A stretch of 50,092 bases of DNA from RGIG3009 sp045595445 (lineage in GTDB: Bacteria > Bacillota > Clostridia > Oscillospirales > Acutalibacteraceae). The DNA lies in the NCBI GenBank assembly GCA_045595445.1, contig JAZOAK010000079.1, positions 1-50,092 of the forward strand. Direction: 5' to 3'. Both the position numbers and the translations under genes were made by a program. Under the pieces are notes generated by a model. That model made no database searches, was not told the origin of the DNA, and worked only from the letters and a program-made list of their open reading frames with translations. The first letter of the stretch is position 1; every line of letters begins with the position of its first letter. Positions 7,916 to 15,672 of the stretch are shown here, one piece after another.

Positions 7916-8959
7916 TTGGACAAAACAGTTTCCGAATCGCCGCAACTGGTTATGGCGGGGCGTTTTCTCACGGGATACGAGGAGGAGCAGTGGCAACGCA
8001 TACTGCGCGATCCGGTTCAGACACTGTTGCGCGTGGTTTTGGTCGTGTTGCTGGGTTTCTTTTCGATACAAGCGGCGTATGCCGCTGTTCAAATCGATTG
8101 GCGGATCCCTTCACTGGTATTTCCGTTGATTGCAGGGACTTTATGGTTTTTGATTGTGCGGATATTACGTGATCGTCGCCGCAAACGGCAGGCATTTGAA
8201 ACGGCTTGTTGGGAGCAATGGCAAGATCATCACATGATCCGCGCGGGCTGCATGATCTGGTTATATGACGATCATGCCGTATACAGTACCATGCGCGGCA
8301 GCAGTATTCTGCCGTTTGCCGAAGTTATGTACTGTTGCGAGACGAGTAACGGTATTCGGTTCGGAAACGGCACCGTTGACGTTTGCTTTCGCAGCGCGGA
8401 TATGACGGCAGCACAGTTGTTTGCCGTTCGCCGTTTTTTACAAGAGCATATCAACCCCTCAATTTATCGCGTCAAAGCGATGGCATTGCCGTTATTGAGC
8501 GAGCCGTTGCCGCACGTGCGCTTTGCGAATTTTGACACGGTCATTACCCGTGCAACCGTTATTCCGCCGGAGGACAAGCGAGAGTTTCATGAAGTATTGG
8601 GAATGGTTTTACCGCAGATGATCCTCTACGGCTTGACACCGGCACTTTTGACGGAGCTGACGCCGTGGCCGCTTCTCAACTGTCTTGTATTTTGCGGCGC
8701 GTTTATGCTTGCGGGTGCGCTGTTGACGTACTTCATCATGCATCTGAAACATCGCAAACGACAGGCTGTGCGACTTGCTTTCACAAAAGAGGGCATTGCC
8801 AAACAGCAAGGCGGCGCGGTATCTTTCACCTTGCGCCAATGCTATCAATTGATGGCAAACGAAGCGGGTGTAACCGTGCGGTATATGAATGGTGAACGCT
8901 TGGATATTCCGTGGTCGGCGGTTGAGGATCCCGACACGTTAAAACGAGAGATAGCCTAA
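7916..8959 (+). CDS. Second membrane protein with YcxB-like modules
   Basis: Function unknown; 347 residues. The architecture matches the preceding gene: two membrane segments (about 36-56 and 65-84), a soluble module with SILPFAEVMYCCET, a second hydrophobic pair (about 230-280, FCGAFMLAGALLTYFIMHL), and a C-terminal module ending ERLDIPWSAVEDPDTLKRE. The start is TTG at 7916, supported by a strong AAGGAGG site (7901-7907) and by the absence of a nearby in-frame ATG. It lies 16 bases after its paralogue and 27 bases before gyrA, so gyrB, both membrane genes and gyrA are probably co-transcribed. Sequence similarity between the two genes is low outside the module pattern. Confidence 0.72.
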   Translation: MDKTVSESPQLVMAGRFLTGYEEEQWQRILRDPVQTLLRVVLVVLLGFFSIQAAYAAVQIDWRIPSLVFPLIAGTLWFLIVRILRDRRRKRQAFETACWEQWQDHHMIRAGCMIWLYDDHAVYSTMRGSSILPFAEVMYCCETSNGIRFGNGTVDVCFRSADMTAAQLFAVRRFLQEHINPSIYRVKAMALPLLSEPLPHVRFANFDTVITRATVIPPEDKREFHEVLGMVLPQMILYGLTPALLTELTPWPLLNCLVFCGAFMLAGALLTYFIMHLKHRKRQAVRLAFTKEGIAKQQGGAVSFTLRQCYQLMANEAGVTVRYMNGERLDIPWSAVEDPDTLKREIA

Positions 8960-8986
8960 TTTGGTTCTGATAAAGGAGACAAAACA

Positions 8987-11488
8987 ATGGAAGAGCAAAT
9001 GACGGTACAGAACAACAAACTGATCAATGTCGATCTCGAAAAGGAAATGCGTAAGAGTTTCTTAGAGTATTCGATGTCGGTCATCGTGGCGCGCGCGCTG
9101 CCGGATGTGCGTGACGGTTTAAAACCCGTGCACCGCCGTATTTTGTATACGATGCATGAGGACGGGTTTACGCCGGACAAGGCACACCGTAAGTGTGCGA
9201 CCACCGTCGGTGACGTGCTGGGCCACTATCATCCGCACGGCGATGCGTCCGTTTACGATGCCCTGGTGCGTATGGCGCAGAATTTTTCACTGCGGTATCC
9301 GCTCATTGACGGTCACGGTAACTTCGGTTCCATCGACGGTCACTCGGCTGCTGCCTATCGATATACCGAGGCGCGCATGAGCAAAATGGCGTTGGATATG
9401 CTGGCGGACATCGAGAAAGAAACGGTAGATTTCACGCCAAACTTTGATGATACCACCGAAGAACCGGTGGTCCTGCCGTCGCGTTTCCCGAACTTGCTTG
9501 TAAACGGTTCGGTCGGTATTGCGGTCGGTATGGCGACCAACATCCCGCCGCACAATCTACGTGAAGTTGTGGACGGTATATGCCTTCTGATCGACAACCC
9601 CGAAGCCGGTTTGCCGGAGATCATGGACTGCATCAAGGGCCCCGATTTCCCGACCGGTGGTACGATTATGGGATATTCCGGTATCCGTGCCGCTTATGCG
9701 ACGGGCCGCGGCCGTATCATTGTGCGCGCTAAGGCCGAAATAGAGGAACACAACGACCGATTCCGCATCATTGTGTCCGAGATCCCGTACCAGGTGAATA
9801 AATTAAATCTTGTGAAATCCATCATTGAATTGGCGGACGAGAAACGCATCGAGGGTATCCGCGACGTCGTGGACCATTCCAGCCGTGAGGGTATGCGTAT
9901 TGTCATTGATCTGAAAAAAGATGCGAATCCGCAGGTTGTGCTCAATCAGTTGTTTGCGTATACGCAGATGCAGGTCACTTTCGGTGCCATCATGCTTTCA
10001 CTCGTGAACGGTGTACCGCGCATCCTTACCCTCAAGGAGATGCTCGAAGAATACATCAAATTCCAGTGCGAAGTGATTACCCGCCGCACGCGGTTTGATC
10101 TGCGCAAGGCAAAAGAGCGCGAGCACATTGTGGAAGCGCTCAAAGTGGCGGTGGATTTCATCGACGAGGTCATTGCGATCATTCGCGGGTCTTTGGACAC
10201 CGCGGATGCCAAACAAAAACTCATGGAACGCTTCGGTTTTGACGATGTTCAGGCGGAAGCCATCGTGCAGATGCGCTTGCGTCAGTTGTCGGGATTAGAG
10301 CGACAGAAGATCGAAGATGAACTTGCCGCATTGCGTCAGAGAATTGCGGAGTTGCAGAGCATTCTTGAGGATGAGATGAAGGTCAAAGCCCTCGTGAAAG
10401 AGGAGTGCCTCAAACTGCGCGATAAGTACGGTGACGACCGACGCACCGAGATCTCAATGGTTTCGGGCGAAGTGGATATTGAAGATCTTATTCCGGTGGA
10501 GGAATGTGTGCTTACCATGTCTCAACGCGGCTATATTAAGCGTCAGCCGGTGGACGTGTATAAGGCACAGCGTCGCGGTGGTCGTGGCATCAAGGGCATG
10601 GCCACCCGCGAGGAAGACATTACTGAAACGATGTTCTTGTGTTCCAGCCACGATATTGTGATGTTCTTCACCTCGGCCGGCCGCGTCTATCGCCTGAAAT
10701 GTTACGAGGTGCCGGAAGGCAGCCGTACCTCCAAGGGTATGAACATTATCAATCTGTTGCCGCTGACCGGTGATGAAAAGGTCACCGCGATGATCCGTGT
10801 CACGGAGTTTGAAGACGATAAATATCTGTGCATGGTCACGCGCCGCGGTGTTATTAAGCGTACCCGTCTCAACGCATACAGCAACGCTCGTAAGAGCGGC
10901 CTCATCGCGGTAGATCTCGACGAGGGCGACGAGCTCGCGTGGGTGCACGTTACCGACGGTTATCAAAAACTGCTCGTCGGTACGCGTAAGGGTATGGCGA
11001 TCTGTTTCGATGAAAACGATGCCCGCGTGGTGGGTCGTACCGCCCGCGGAGTGAAAGCCATCACCCTCGGTGAAGACGACGAAGTTGTCGGCATGGCGAT
11101 CCGTGATGACAACAATCTGTTGCTCACCGTCACCGAAACCGGCTACGGTCGACTCAGCGAATTTTCCGATTATCGCGTACAGTCCCGCGGCGGTAAGGGC
11201 CTTACTAACTATCATACCGAGGAATATGGTGACGTCGCCGCGATCCGTATGGTGAGCGTAGACGACGATATTATCTTGATTTCGTCCGGCGGTATCATCA
11301 TCCGTTTGGCGGCCGAGGAGATCCGTCAGTGCCGCCGTCCGTCTAAGGGCGTGCGTGTCATGCGCGTGGAAGAAGGCACGCGTATCGTATCGCTGGCGAA
11401 CGTGCCGCACGAGGACGAATCGGACGTTGAGGACAGCGAGGCGACGGAGTCGGCTGAGCAAGCACCCGCCGAGTCGCAAGGCGAGTGA
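8987..11488 (+). CDS. gyrA: DNA gyrase subunit A
   Basis: GyrA is the DNA-cleaving and wrapping subunit of gyrase. The 833-residue product has the winged-helix active site with catalytic tyrosine in AYRYTEARMS (Tyr126), the coiled-coil tower, and the C-terminal wrapping beta-pinwheel with GyrA box QRRGGRG. An acidic tail (HEDESDVEDSEATESAEQ) closes the protein. The quinolone-binding helix reads HPHGDASVYD, with Ala87 at the place of E. coli Ser83. The start ATG follows AAAGGAG (8972-8978). The TGA stop overlaps the mnmE ATG by one base. Confidence 0.99.
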   Translation: MEEQMTVQNNKLINVDLEKEMRKSFLEYSMSVIVARALPDVRDGLKPVHRRILYTMHEDGFTPDKAHRKCATTVGDVLGHYHPHGDASVYDALVRMAQNFSLRYPLIDGHGNFGSIDGHSAAAYRYTEARMSKMALDMLADIEKETVDFTPNFDDTTEEPVVLPSRFPNLLVNGSVGIAVGMATNIPPHNLREVVDGICLLIDNPEAGLPEIMDCIKGPDFPTGGTIMGYSGIRAAYATGRGRIIVRAKAEIEEHNDRFRIIVSEIPYQVNKLNLVKSIIELADEKRIEGIRDVVDHSSREGMRIVIDLKKDANPQVVLNQLFAYTQMQVTFGAIMLSLVNGVPRILTLKEMLEEYIKFQCEVITRRTRFDLRKAKEREHIVEALKVAVDFIDEVIAIIRGSLDTADAKQKLMERFGFDDVQAEAIVQMRLRQLSGLERQKIEDELAALRQRIAELQSILEDEMKVKALVKEECLKLRDKYGDDRRTEISMVSGEVDIEDLIPVEECVLTMSQRGYIKRQPVDVYKAQRRGGRGIKGMATREEDITETMFLCSSHDIVMFFTSAGRVYRLKCYEVPEGSRTSKGMNIINLLPLTGDEKVTAMIRVTEFEDDKYLCMVTRRGVIKRTRLNAYSNARKSGLIAVDLDEGDELAWVHVTDGYQKLLVGTRKGMAICFDENDARVVGRTARGVKAITLGEDDEVVGMAIRDDNNLLLTVTETGYGRLSEFSDYRVQSRGGKGLTNYHTEEYGDVAAIRMVSVDDDIILISSGGIIIRLAAEEIRQCRRPSKGVRVMRVEEGTRIVSLANVPHEDESDVEDSEATESAEQAPAESQGE

Positions 11489-12855
11489 TGGAAAATATTA
11501 TAGCGGCGATCTCCACGCCGATGGCACCCGCCGGATTGGGAGTTATTCGTCTTTCCGGTGCGGGTGCGATTGAAGTCGCCTCGTCGGTGTTCAAGCCCTT
11601 TGATGATCAGCGGCAGTTGACCACGCTTTCGGGATACCGCGCTGCCTATGGGCGGGTCGCGGATGCCGATGGCGATATTGACGACTGTATTGCGACGGTT
11701 TTTCGTGCCCCGCACAGTTATACGGGTGAAGACGTGGTGGAGCTTTCCTGCCACGGCGGCATCTATCTGTTACAACGCACCTTGCGTGCGTTGTTTGCCG
11801 CCGGTGCCAAGCCGGCGGAGGCAGGAGAGTTTACCCGCCGCGCGTTTCTCAACGGCAAGCTCGATCTCACCGGCGCCGAATCGGTGATGACGCTGATCGA
11901 AGCCAACGGCAGACTTGCCGCCAAAACCGCCTTAACGGTGCGCGACGGCGCGTTGTATCGGCGGCTGACGGCGGTCAAGGACGCGTTGATCGCGTTGCAA
12001 GCACAGTTTTCCGCGTTTGTGGATTATCCGGATGACGATATCCCGGAACTTAGGGTGGAAACGCTGGAAACAGAACTTAAAAACGCAAACGCACAGTTAC
12101 AGAACCTGCTTTCCACCTACGATGCCGGTCGCGTACTGCGTGAAGGTATCGACACCGCGATCGTAGGCAGTCCGAACGTGGGGAAATCCACCGTGATGAA
12201 CCTGCTCAGTGGTTGTGAACGCAGTATCGTTACCCCGATTGCCGGTACCACCCGCGACGTGGTGGAGGAAGTGGTGCGAATCGGGGAAGTCTGCTTGCGC
12301 TTGTCGGATACGGCTGGTATTCGCGAAACCGATGATACGGTGGAAGCACTCGGCGTTGAGCGCTCGCGCCGTCGTTTGGAATCTGCTGCGCTGGTCTTGG
12401 CGGTGTTTGATGCCTCTCGTCCCTTGTCGGCAGACGATCTTTCGCTCATCGAGCAGCTGCCTACACACGGCACCATCGCCTTAATAAACAAGCAAGATCT
12501 CGACAAGCAGATCGATGATACCGTCATCAAAGAAAAATTTGCACATACTGTGGAACTGCAAGCGGTGAGCGGCGCAGGGTTGGAAGATCTCACCGCCGCC
12601 ATTCACGCGGTGACCGGTATCGATCGTTTGAACGATGCCGAACCGGTGCTTGCCACCGAGCGTCAACGCTACTGCGTATGCCGCGCGGCGGAAAGTGTCG
12701 CGGAAGCGCTTATGGCTTTGCAAAACGGCATGACGTTGGATGCGGTTTCGGTCAGCGTGGACGGCGCCATCGGTGCCGTATTGGAACTGACGGGGGAGCG
12801 CGCCACCGAAGCGGTGGTGGATGGCATTTTTGCTCGTTTCTGTGTCGGAAAATAA
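11488..12855 (+). CDS. mnmE: tRNA modification GTPase MnmE
   Basis: MnmE, with MnmG, installs the aminomethyl group at wobble uridine U34 of certain tRNAs. The 455-residue product has an N-terminal folate-binding domain (FTRRAFLNGKLDLTGAES), a G domain with GSPNVGKS (227-234), DTAGIRE and NKQD, and the conserved C-terminal CVGK (452-455). The ATG at 11488 overlaps the gyrA stop, so the gene depends on coupling with gyrA. An upstream in-frame GTG at 11485 is possible but less likely. No mnmG, jag, yidC or rsmG follows, unlike the common Firmicutes order. Confidence 0.98.
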   Translation: MENIIAAISTPMAPAGLGVIRLSGAGAIEVASSVFKPFDDQRQLTTLSGYRAAYGRVADADGDIDDCIATVFRAPHSYTGEDVVELSCHGGIYLLQRTLRALFAAGAKPAEAGEFTRRAFLNGKLDLTGAESVMTLIEANGRLAAKTALTVRDGALYRRLTAVKDALIALQAQFSAFVDYPDDDIPELRVETLETELKNANAQLQNLLSTYDAGRVLREGIDTAIVGSPNVGKSTVMNLLSGCERSIVTPIAGTTRDVVEEVVRIGEVCLRLSDTAGIRETDDTVEALGVERSRRRLESAALVLAVFDASRPLSADDLSLIEQLPTHGTIALINKQDLDKQIDDTVIKEKFAHTVELQAVSGAGLEDLTAAIHAVTGIDRLNDAEPVLATERQRYCVCRAAESVAEALMALQNGMTLDAVSVSVDGAIGAVLELTGERATEAVVDGIFARFCVGK

Positions 12856-12861
12856 ACAAAA

Positions 12862-12890
12862 AAGCCCTGTCTGTAAAAGACAGGGCTTTT
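12862..12890. terminator. Bidirectional terminator between mnmE and pduL
   Basis: An 11-bp stem, AAGCCCTGTCT (12862-12872) with AGACAGGGCTT (12878-12888), has A-runs before it and T-runs after it. It can stop transcription of mnmE on the plus strand and pduL on the minus strand. Confidence 0.9.
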
Positions 12891-12901
12891 CGGAAAACGA
12901 C

Positions 12902-13477
12902 TTATTTAATAAGTGTACCCATGGCGTTCATACCCGCAGCAACGGCGTTGGATTCGTCGGTGTCGATGTGCATCGCCAGCGCGAAGTTGTTATTAACGCG
13001 AACAACCACGTCACCGAAAACCAGCGAACGGTCGTCGGATTCGATTTTCACCGAAACGACGTCTTTATCTTGAACGTCGAACGCGGCGGCATCTTCGGGG
13101 GTCATGTGAATGTGACGCTTGGCAACGATCACGCCTTCGGCAATTTCGACTTCGCCGCAGGGGCCGACCAGCTTGCAGCCGCCGGAATTGGCGGTGTCAC
13201 CGGATTCACGGATCGGTGCGACAACACCGATGGAGCGTGCATCCGTCAAGGAAAGCTCTACCTGTGTGGACGGACGAACAGGACCTAAAATGCTGACGCC
13301 GGCGAGCGTCTTTTTCGGGCCGACAACGTCCACGCGCTCGGCACATGCATACTGGCCGGGCTGAGAAAGATCTTTTTTCACCGTCAGCTCGTAACCCTTT
13401 CCGAACAGAATGTCCAGATGCTCGCGGGACACGTGCAGGTGACGGGCCGATGTTTCAACCAAGATTTGTTTTGCCAT
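12902..13477 (-). CDS. pduL: PduL-type phosphate acyltransferase
   Basis: PduL-type enzymes interconvert acyl-CoA and acyl phosphate (propionyl or acetyl). The 191-residue product has the two-barrel PduL pattern: HLHVS (13-17) in the first half, GGCKLVGP near 99-106, RHIHM (121-125), and a late HIDTDE. The histidines of HLHVS and RHIHM fit the metal-binding histidines of the family. There is no microcompartment shell or ackA gene nearby, so it is probably a free-standing cytosolic phosphotransacetylase (inference). It has its own promoter and shares a terminator with mnmE. Confidence 0.93.
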   Translation of the reverse strand: MAKQILVETSARHLHVSREHLDILFGKGYELTVKKDLSQPGQYACAERVDVVGPKKTLAGVSILGPVRPSTQVELSLTDARSIGVVAPIRESGDTANSGGCKLVGPCGEVEIAEGVIVAKRHIHMTPEDAAAFDVQDKDVVSVKIESDDRSLVFGDVVVRVNNNFALAMHIDTDESNAVAAGMNAMGTLIK

Positions 13478-13514
13478 ATTTTAACAACTCCACTCGTAAT
13501 AATTTCTGCTTAGA

Positions 13515-13543
13515 ACTCTATCACATTACCCATCATTTGTCAA
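13515..13543 (-). promoter_or_regulatory. Promoter of pduL
   Basis: On the minus strand, TTGACA (complement of 13538-13543), a 17-bp spacer and TAGAGT (complement of 13515-13520) precede pduL. The -35 overlaps the ribosome binding site of the divergent uracil-DNA glycosylase gene. Confidence 0.65.
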
Positions 13544-13554
13544 GGAAGGTTGCT

Positions 13555-14142
13555 ATGGAACAGAACTGGAATGCCTTAAAAAGTCAATGTATGAACTGTC
13601 GCGCGTGCAGATTGAGCGAAACACGGCACAACGTGGTGTTCGGCGTGGGCAATCCGCAGGCGGAGGTGCTGTTTATCGGCGAAGGCCCCGGCGAAAACGA
13701 GGACCTGCAAGGGGAGCCGTTTGTCGGCAGAGCGGGCAAGTTGTTGGACGTGATGCTTGAAGCGGTGGGCTTGTCCCGCAAGCACAACATTTATATCGCC
13801 AACATGGTTAAATGCCGCCCGCCGCAAAACCGCGACCCCCTGCCGGAGGAGCAGGAAGCGTGTGCTCACTGGCTTTCGGAGCAGATGCGGCTGATGTCCC
13901 CGAAGATTGTGGTGTGCCTGGGTCGTATTGCGGCTTTTCATTTCATCTCACCAGATTTTAAGGTGACGCGTCAACACGGCGAGTTCATCGAAAAAGACGG
14001 CGTGCTGTATATGGGGATGTTCCATCCGGCGGCGATTTTGCGCAACCCCAACCAAAAGCCGGCGGCATTTGAAGATTTTGTGAAGTTGCGGGACAAGATC
14101 TTGGAGATCTGCCCCCACACCACCTTGAATTTTGATGACTGA
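13555..14142 (+). CDS. Family 4-type uracil-DNA glycosylase (4Fe-4S)
   Basis: This enzyme removes uracil from DNA to start base excision repair. The 195-residue product carries the motifs of the iron-sulfur UDG families: cysteines 12 and 15 near the N terminus and 87 and 103 later, GEGPGENED (42-50), FVGRAG (56-61), and the C-terminal MFHPAAILRNP. The ATG at 13555 follows AAGGAAGG (13542-13549). A longer in-frame reading that starts upstream runs antisense through pduL and is not credible. dacF-like follows after 14 bases, so the two are probably co-transcribed. Confidence 0.93.
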   Translation: MEQNWNALKSQCMNCRACRLSETRHNVVFGVGNPQAEVLFIGEGPGENEDLQGEPFVGRAGKLLDVMLEAVGLSRKHNIYIANMVKCRPPQNRDPLPEEQEACAHWLSEQMRLMSPKIVVCLGRIAAFHFISPDFKVTRQHGEFIEKDGVLYMGMFHPAAILRNPNQKPAAFEDFVKLRDKILEICPHTTLNFDD

Positions 14143-14156
14143 AAACGGAGAAAACG

Positions 14157-15509
14157 ATGAAACGATTGTTGCGCCGCGCTTCTGCGGTACTGTTGGGAAT
14201 AGGCTTGTTACTCGCGGCATTTCCGGTTGCGGGTGCCGAGCTGCGCTATGACTATCCCGCCGACGAGGAGCCCATTGAATCCCCGTCTGCCGTGATGCTG
14301 TATATGGGTGTTAAAGCGGAGCAGGACGTTTATCTGTATGAAAAAGACGCCGATACGCGGTACGCGCCGGGCGCCTTGATGCGTGTGGCAATGATCGGGT
14401 ATGCCATGCGTTTGATCGAAGAACAGCAGGTGAATATGGATACCGCGACCGGTACCTATACGTTGGAGTTGTTTAACAACTACGTATCGGGAACGGGACT
14501 GCACGTGGCGCTGATGAATTTCGGCGAAACGTGGAAGTTACGGGATTTGTTAACAGTTTGCACCATCCAGACCGCCGCCGATTGTGCGGTGGCGCTCGCG
14601 GCGGCACTCAGCGGTTCTCCCGATGCGTTTGTGGAGGGGCTCAACCTCTATGCGCAGGAGCTTGGCTGTACCAACTCTCATTTTACCAACGTGGTCGGTC
14701 TTAACGAGGACGGACAATATATGTCGGCAAGGGACGTGGCAGTGTTTTCCCGCGTGGCAATGCAGTATACGGACGTGCGAAATGCGTTGGAACTCAAACA
14801 GTATACCGTCACACCCGTTTCCGGCGGAAAAACGCGCAGTTGGCCAACAAGTTGTGACTTTATCCGTCAGTCGTCGGATGCGTTTTATACCTATGCACTC
14901 GGCGGCAAAACCGGTGGCACCTTAACCGAGATGTCGTTGATGGCGTTCGGCGGGAACAACGGCTATGAATACATGGCGGTCGTGATGGGCGCGCTGCGCA
15001 AAGACAAAGACGATAACATGACCAACATTGCGTATGCAGATGCACGTCGGTTGATCCGCTGGGGACTGTTGGATTTCCGCTATGAAACACTCGCACGCAA
15101 AAACGAGCCGGTCGGTCGCATCACCGTGCGCGACTGTGCCGAGCGGAGCAGTGTCAGTTTGGTGCCGGTGAGGGACCTTGCCGCCGTGCTCGGCGAAGCG
15201 GTTAACAGCGAGGACATCACCCGACGGGTGGTCACAATAGAAAACGAATGTGTTGCCCCGATAGAGGCGGGGCAGGAGCTCGGCGCGCTGGAATTATATC
15301 TCGGCGAAGACTTGGTCGGCTCGGTGCCGGTCGCAGCAGGTGAAAGCGCCCCGCGCAGTTTTCTGTATGCCGCGTGGTGCGACGTGCGCGATTTCTTGTT
15401 CTCGGGTTGGACGTTGGCAATTCTCATCATTTTGATTTTGGCAGTGGTGGGATACGTAATCCTCAACGTCAGTTACAACAAAAAACGCAGGCGAAAATGG
15501 CGCCGTTAA
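14157..15509 (+). CDS. D-Ala-D-Ala carboxypeptidase-fold protein, catalytic residues missing
   Basis: The 450-residue product has the layout of a DacF/PBP5-type DD-carboxypeptidase: a signal peptide (LLGIGLLLAAFPVAGA, cleavage near 27), a peptidase S11-like domain (about 40-290), a C-terminal beta domain, and a membrane anchor (about 418-438) with a basic tail. The expected SxxK nucleophile motif reads PGALMR, so Ser is Ala73 and Lys is Arg76. The expected SxN reads TAA (139-141). Only KTGG (251-254) is kept. The reading frame is intact, with a family-typical SGSPDAFVEGLN and HFTNVVGL. It is probably a non-enzymatic peptidoglycan-binding or regulatory relative. Confidence 0.85.
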   Translation: MKRLLRRASAVLLGIGLLLAAFPVAGAELRYDYPADEEPIESPSAVMLYMGVKAEQDVYLYEKDADTRYAPGALMRVAMIGYAMRLIEEQQVNMDTATGTYTLELFNNYVSGTGLHVALMNFGETWKLRDLLTVCTIQTAADCAVALAAALSGSPDAFVEGLNLYAQELGCTNSHFTNVVGLNEDGQYMSARDVAVFSRVAMQYTDVRNALELKQYTVTPVSGGKTRSWPTSCDFIRQSSDAFYTYALGGKTGGTLTEMSLMAFGGNNGYEYMAVVMGALRKDKDDNMTNIAYADARRLIRWGLLDFRYETLARKNEPVGRITVRDCAERSSVSLVPVRDLAAVLGEAVNSEDITRRVVTIENECVAPIEAGQELGALELYLGEDLVGSVPVAAGESAPRSFLYAAWCDVRDFLFSGWTLAILIILILAVVGYVILNVSYNKKRRRKWRR

Positions 15510-15515
15510 TTATGT

Positions 15516-15546
15516 GAACCGCACGAAATTCGTGCGGTTCTTTTTG
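15516..15546 (+). terminator. Terminator after the carboxypeptidase-like gene
   Basis: GAACCGCACGAA (15516-15527) pairs with TTCGTGCGGTTC (15529-15540) and is followed by five T and further T-rich DNA. It separates the UDG/carboxypeptidase-like transcript from pgk. Confidence 0.88.
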
Positions 15547-15582
15547 ATTTTTGAGTTTATTCGTTAAATTTTCGTCAAACCC

Positions 15583-15611
15583 TTGAAAATCCCTAAAAAA
15601 AAGGGTAAAAT
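15583..15611 (+). promoter_or_regulatory. Promoter of pgk-tpiA-gpmI
   Basis: TTGAAA (15583-15588), a 17-bp spacer and TAAAAT (15606-15611) lie about 60 bases upstream of pgk. Confidence 0.7.
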
Positions 15612-15672
15612 AACTCTGATGTGGATCGTTTTTCCAATTGAAGAACGGTACCAATAAGAAAGGGGAATCCTC

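Noticed and set aside
14157..15509. The carboxypeptidase-like gene as a decayed pseudogene
   Set aside because: The frame is intact over 450 codons with signal peptide, fold motifs, KTGG and C-terminal anchor kept. Only catalytic residues are lost, which suggests a pseudoenzyme and not decay.
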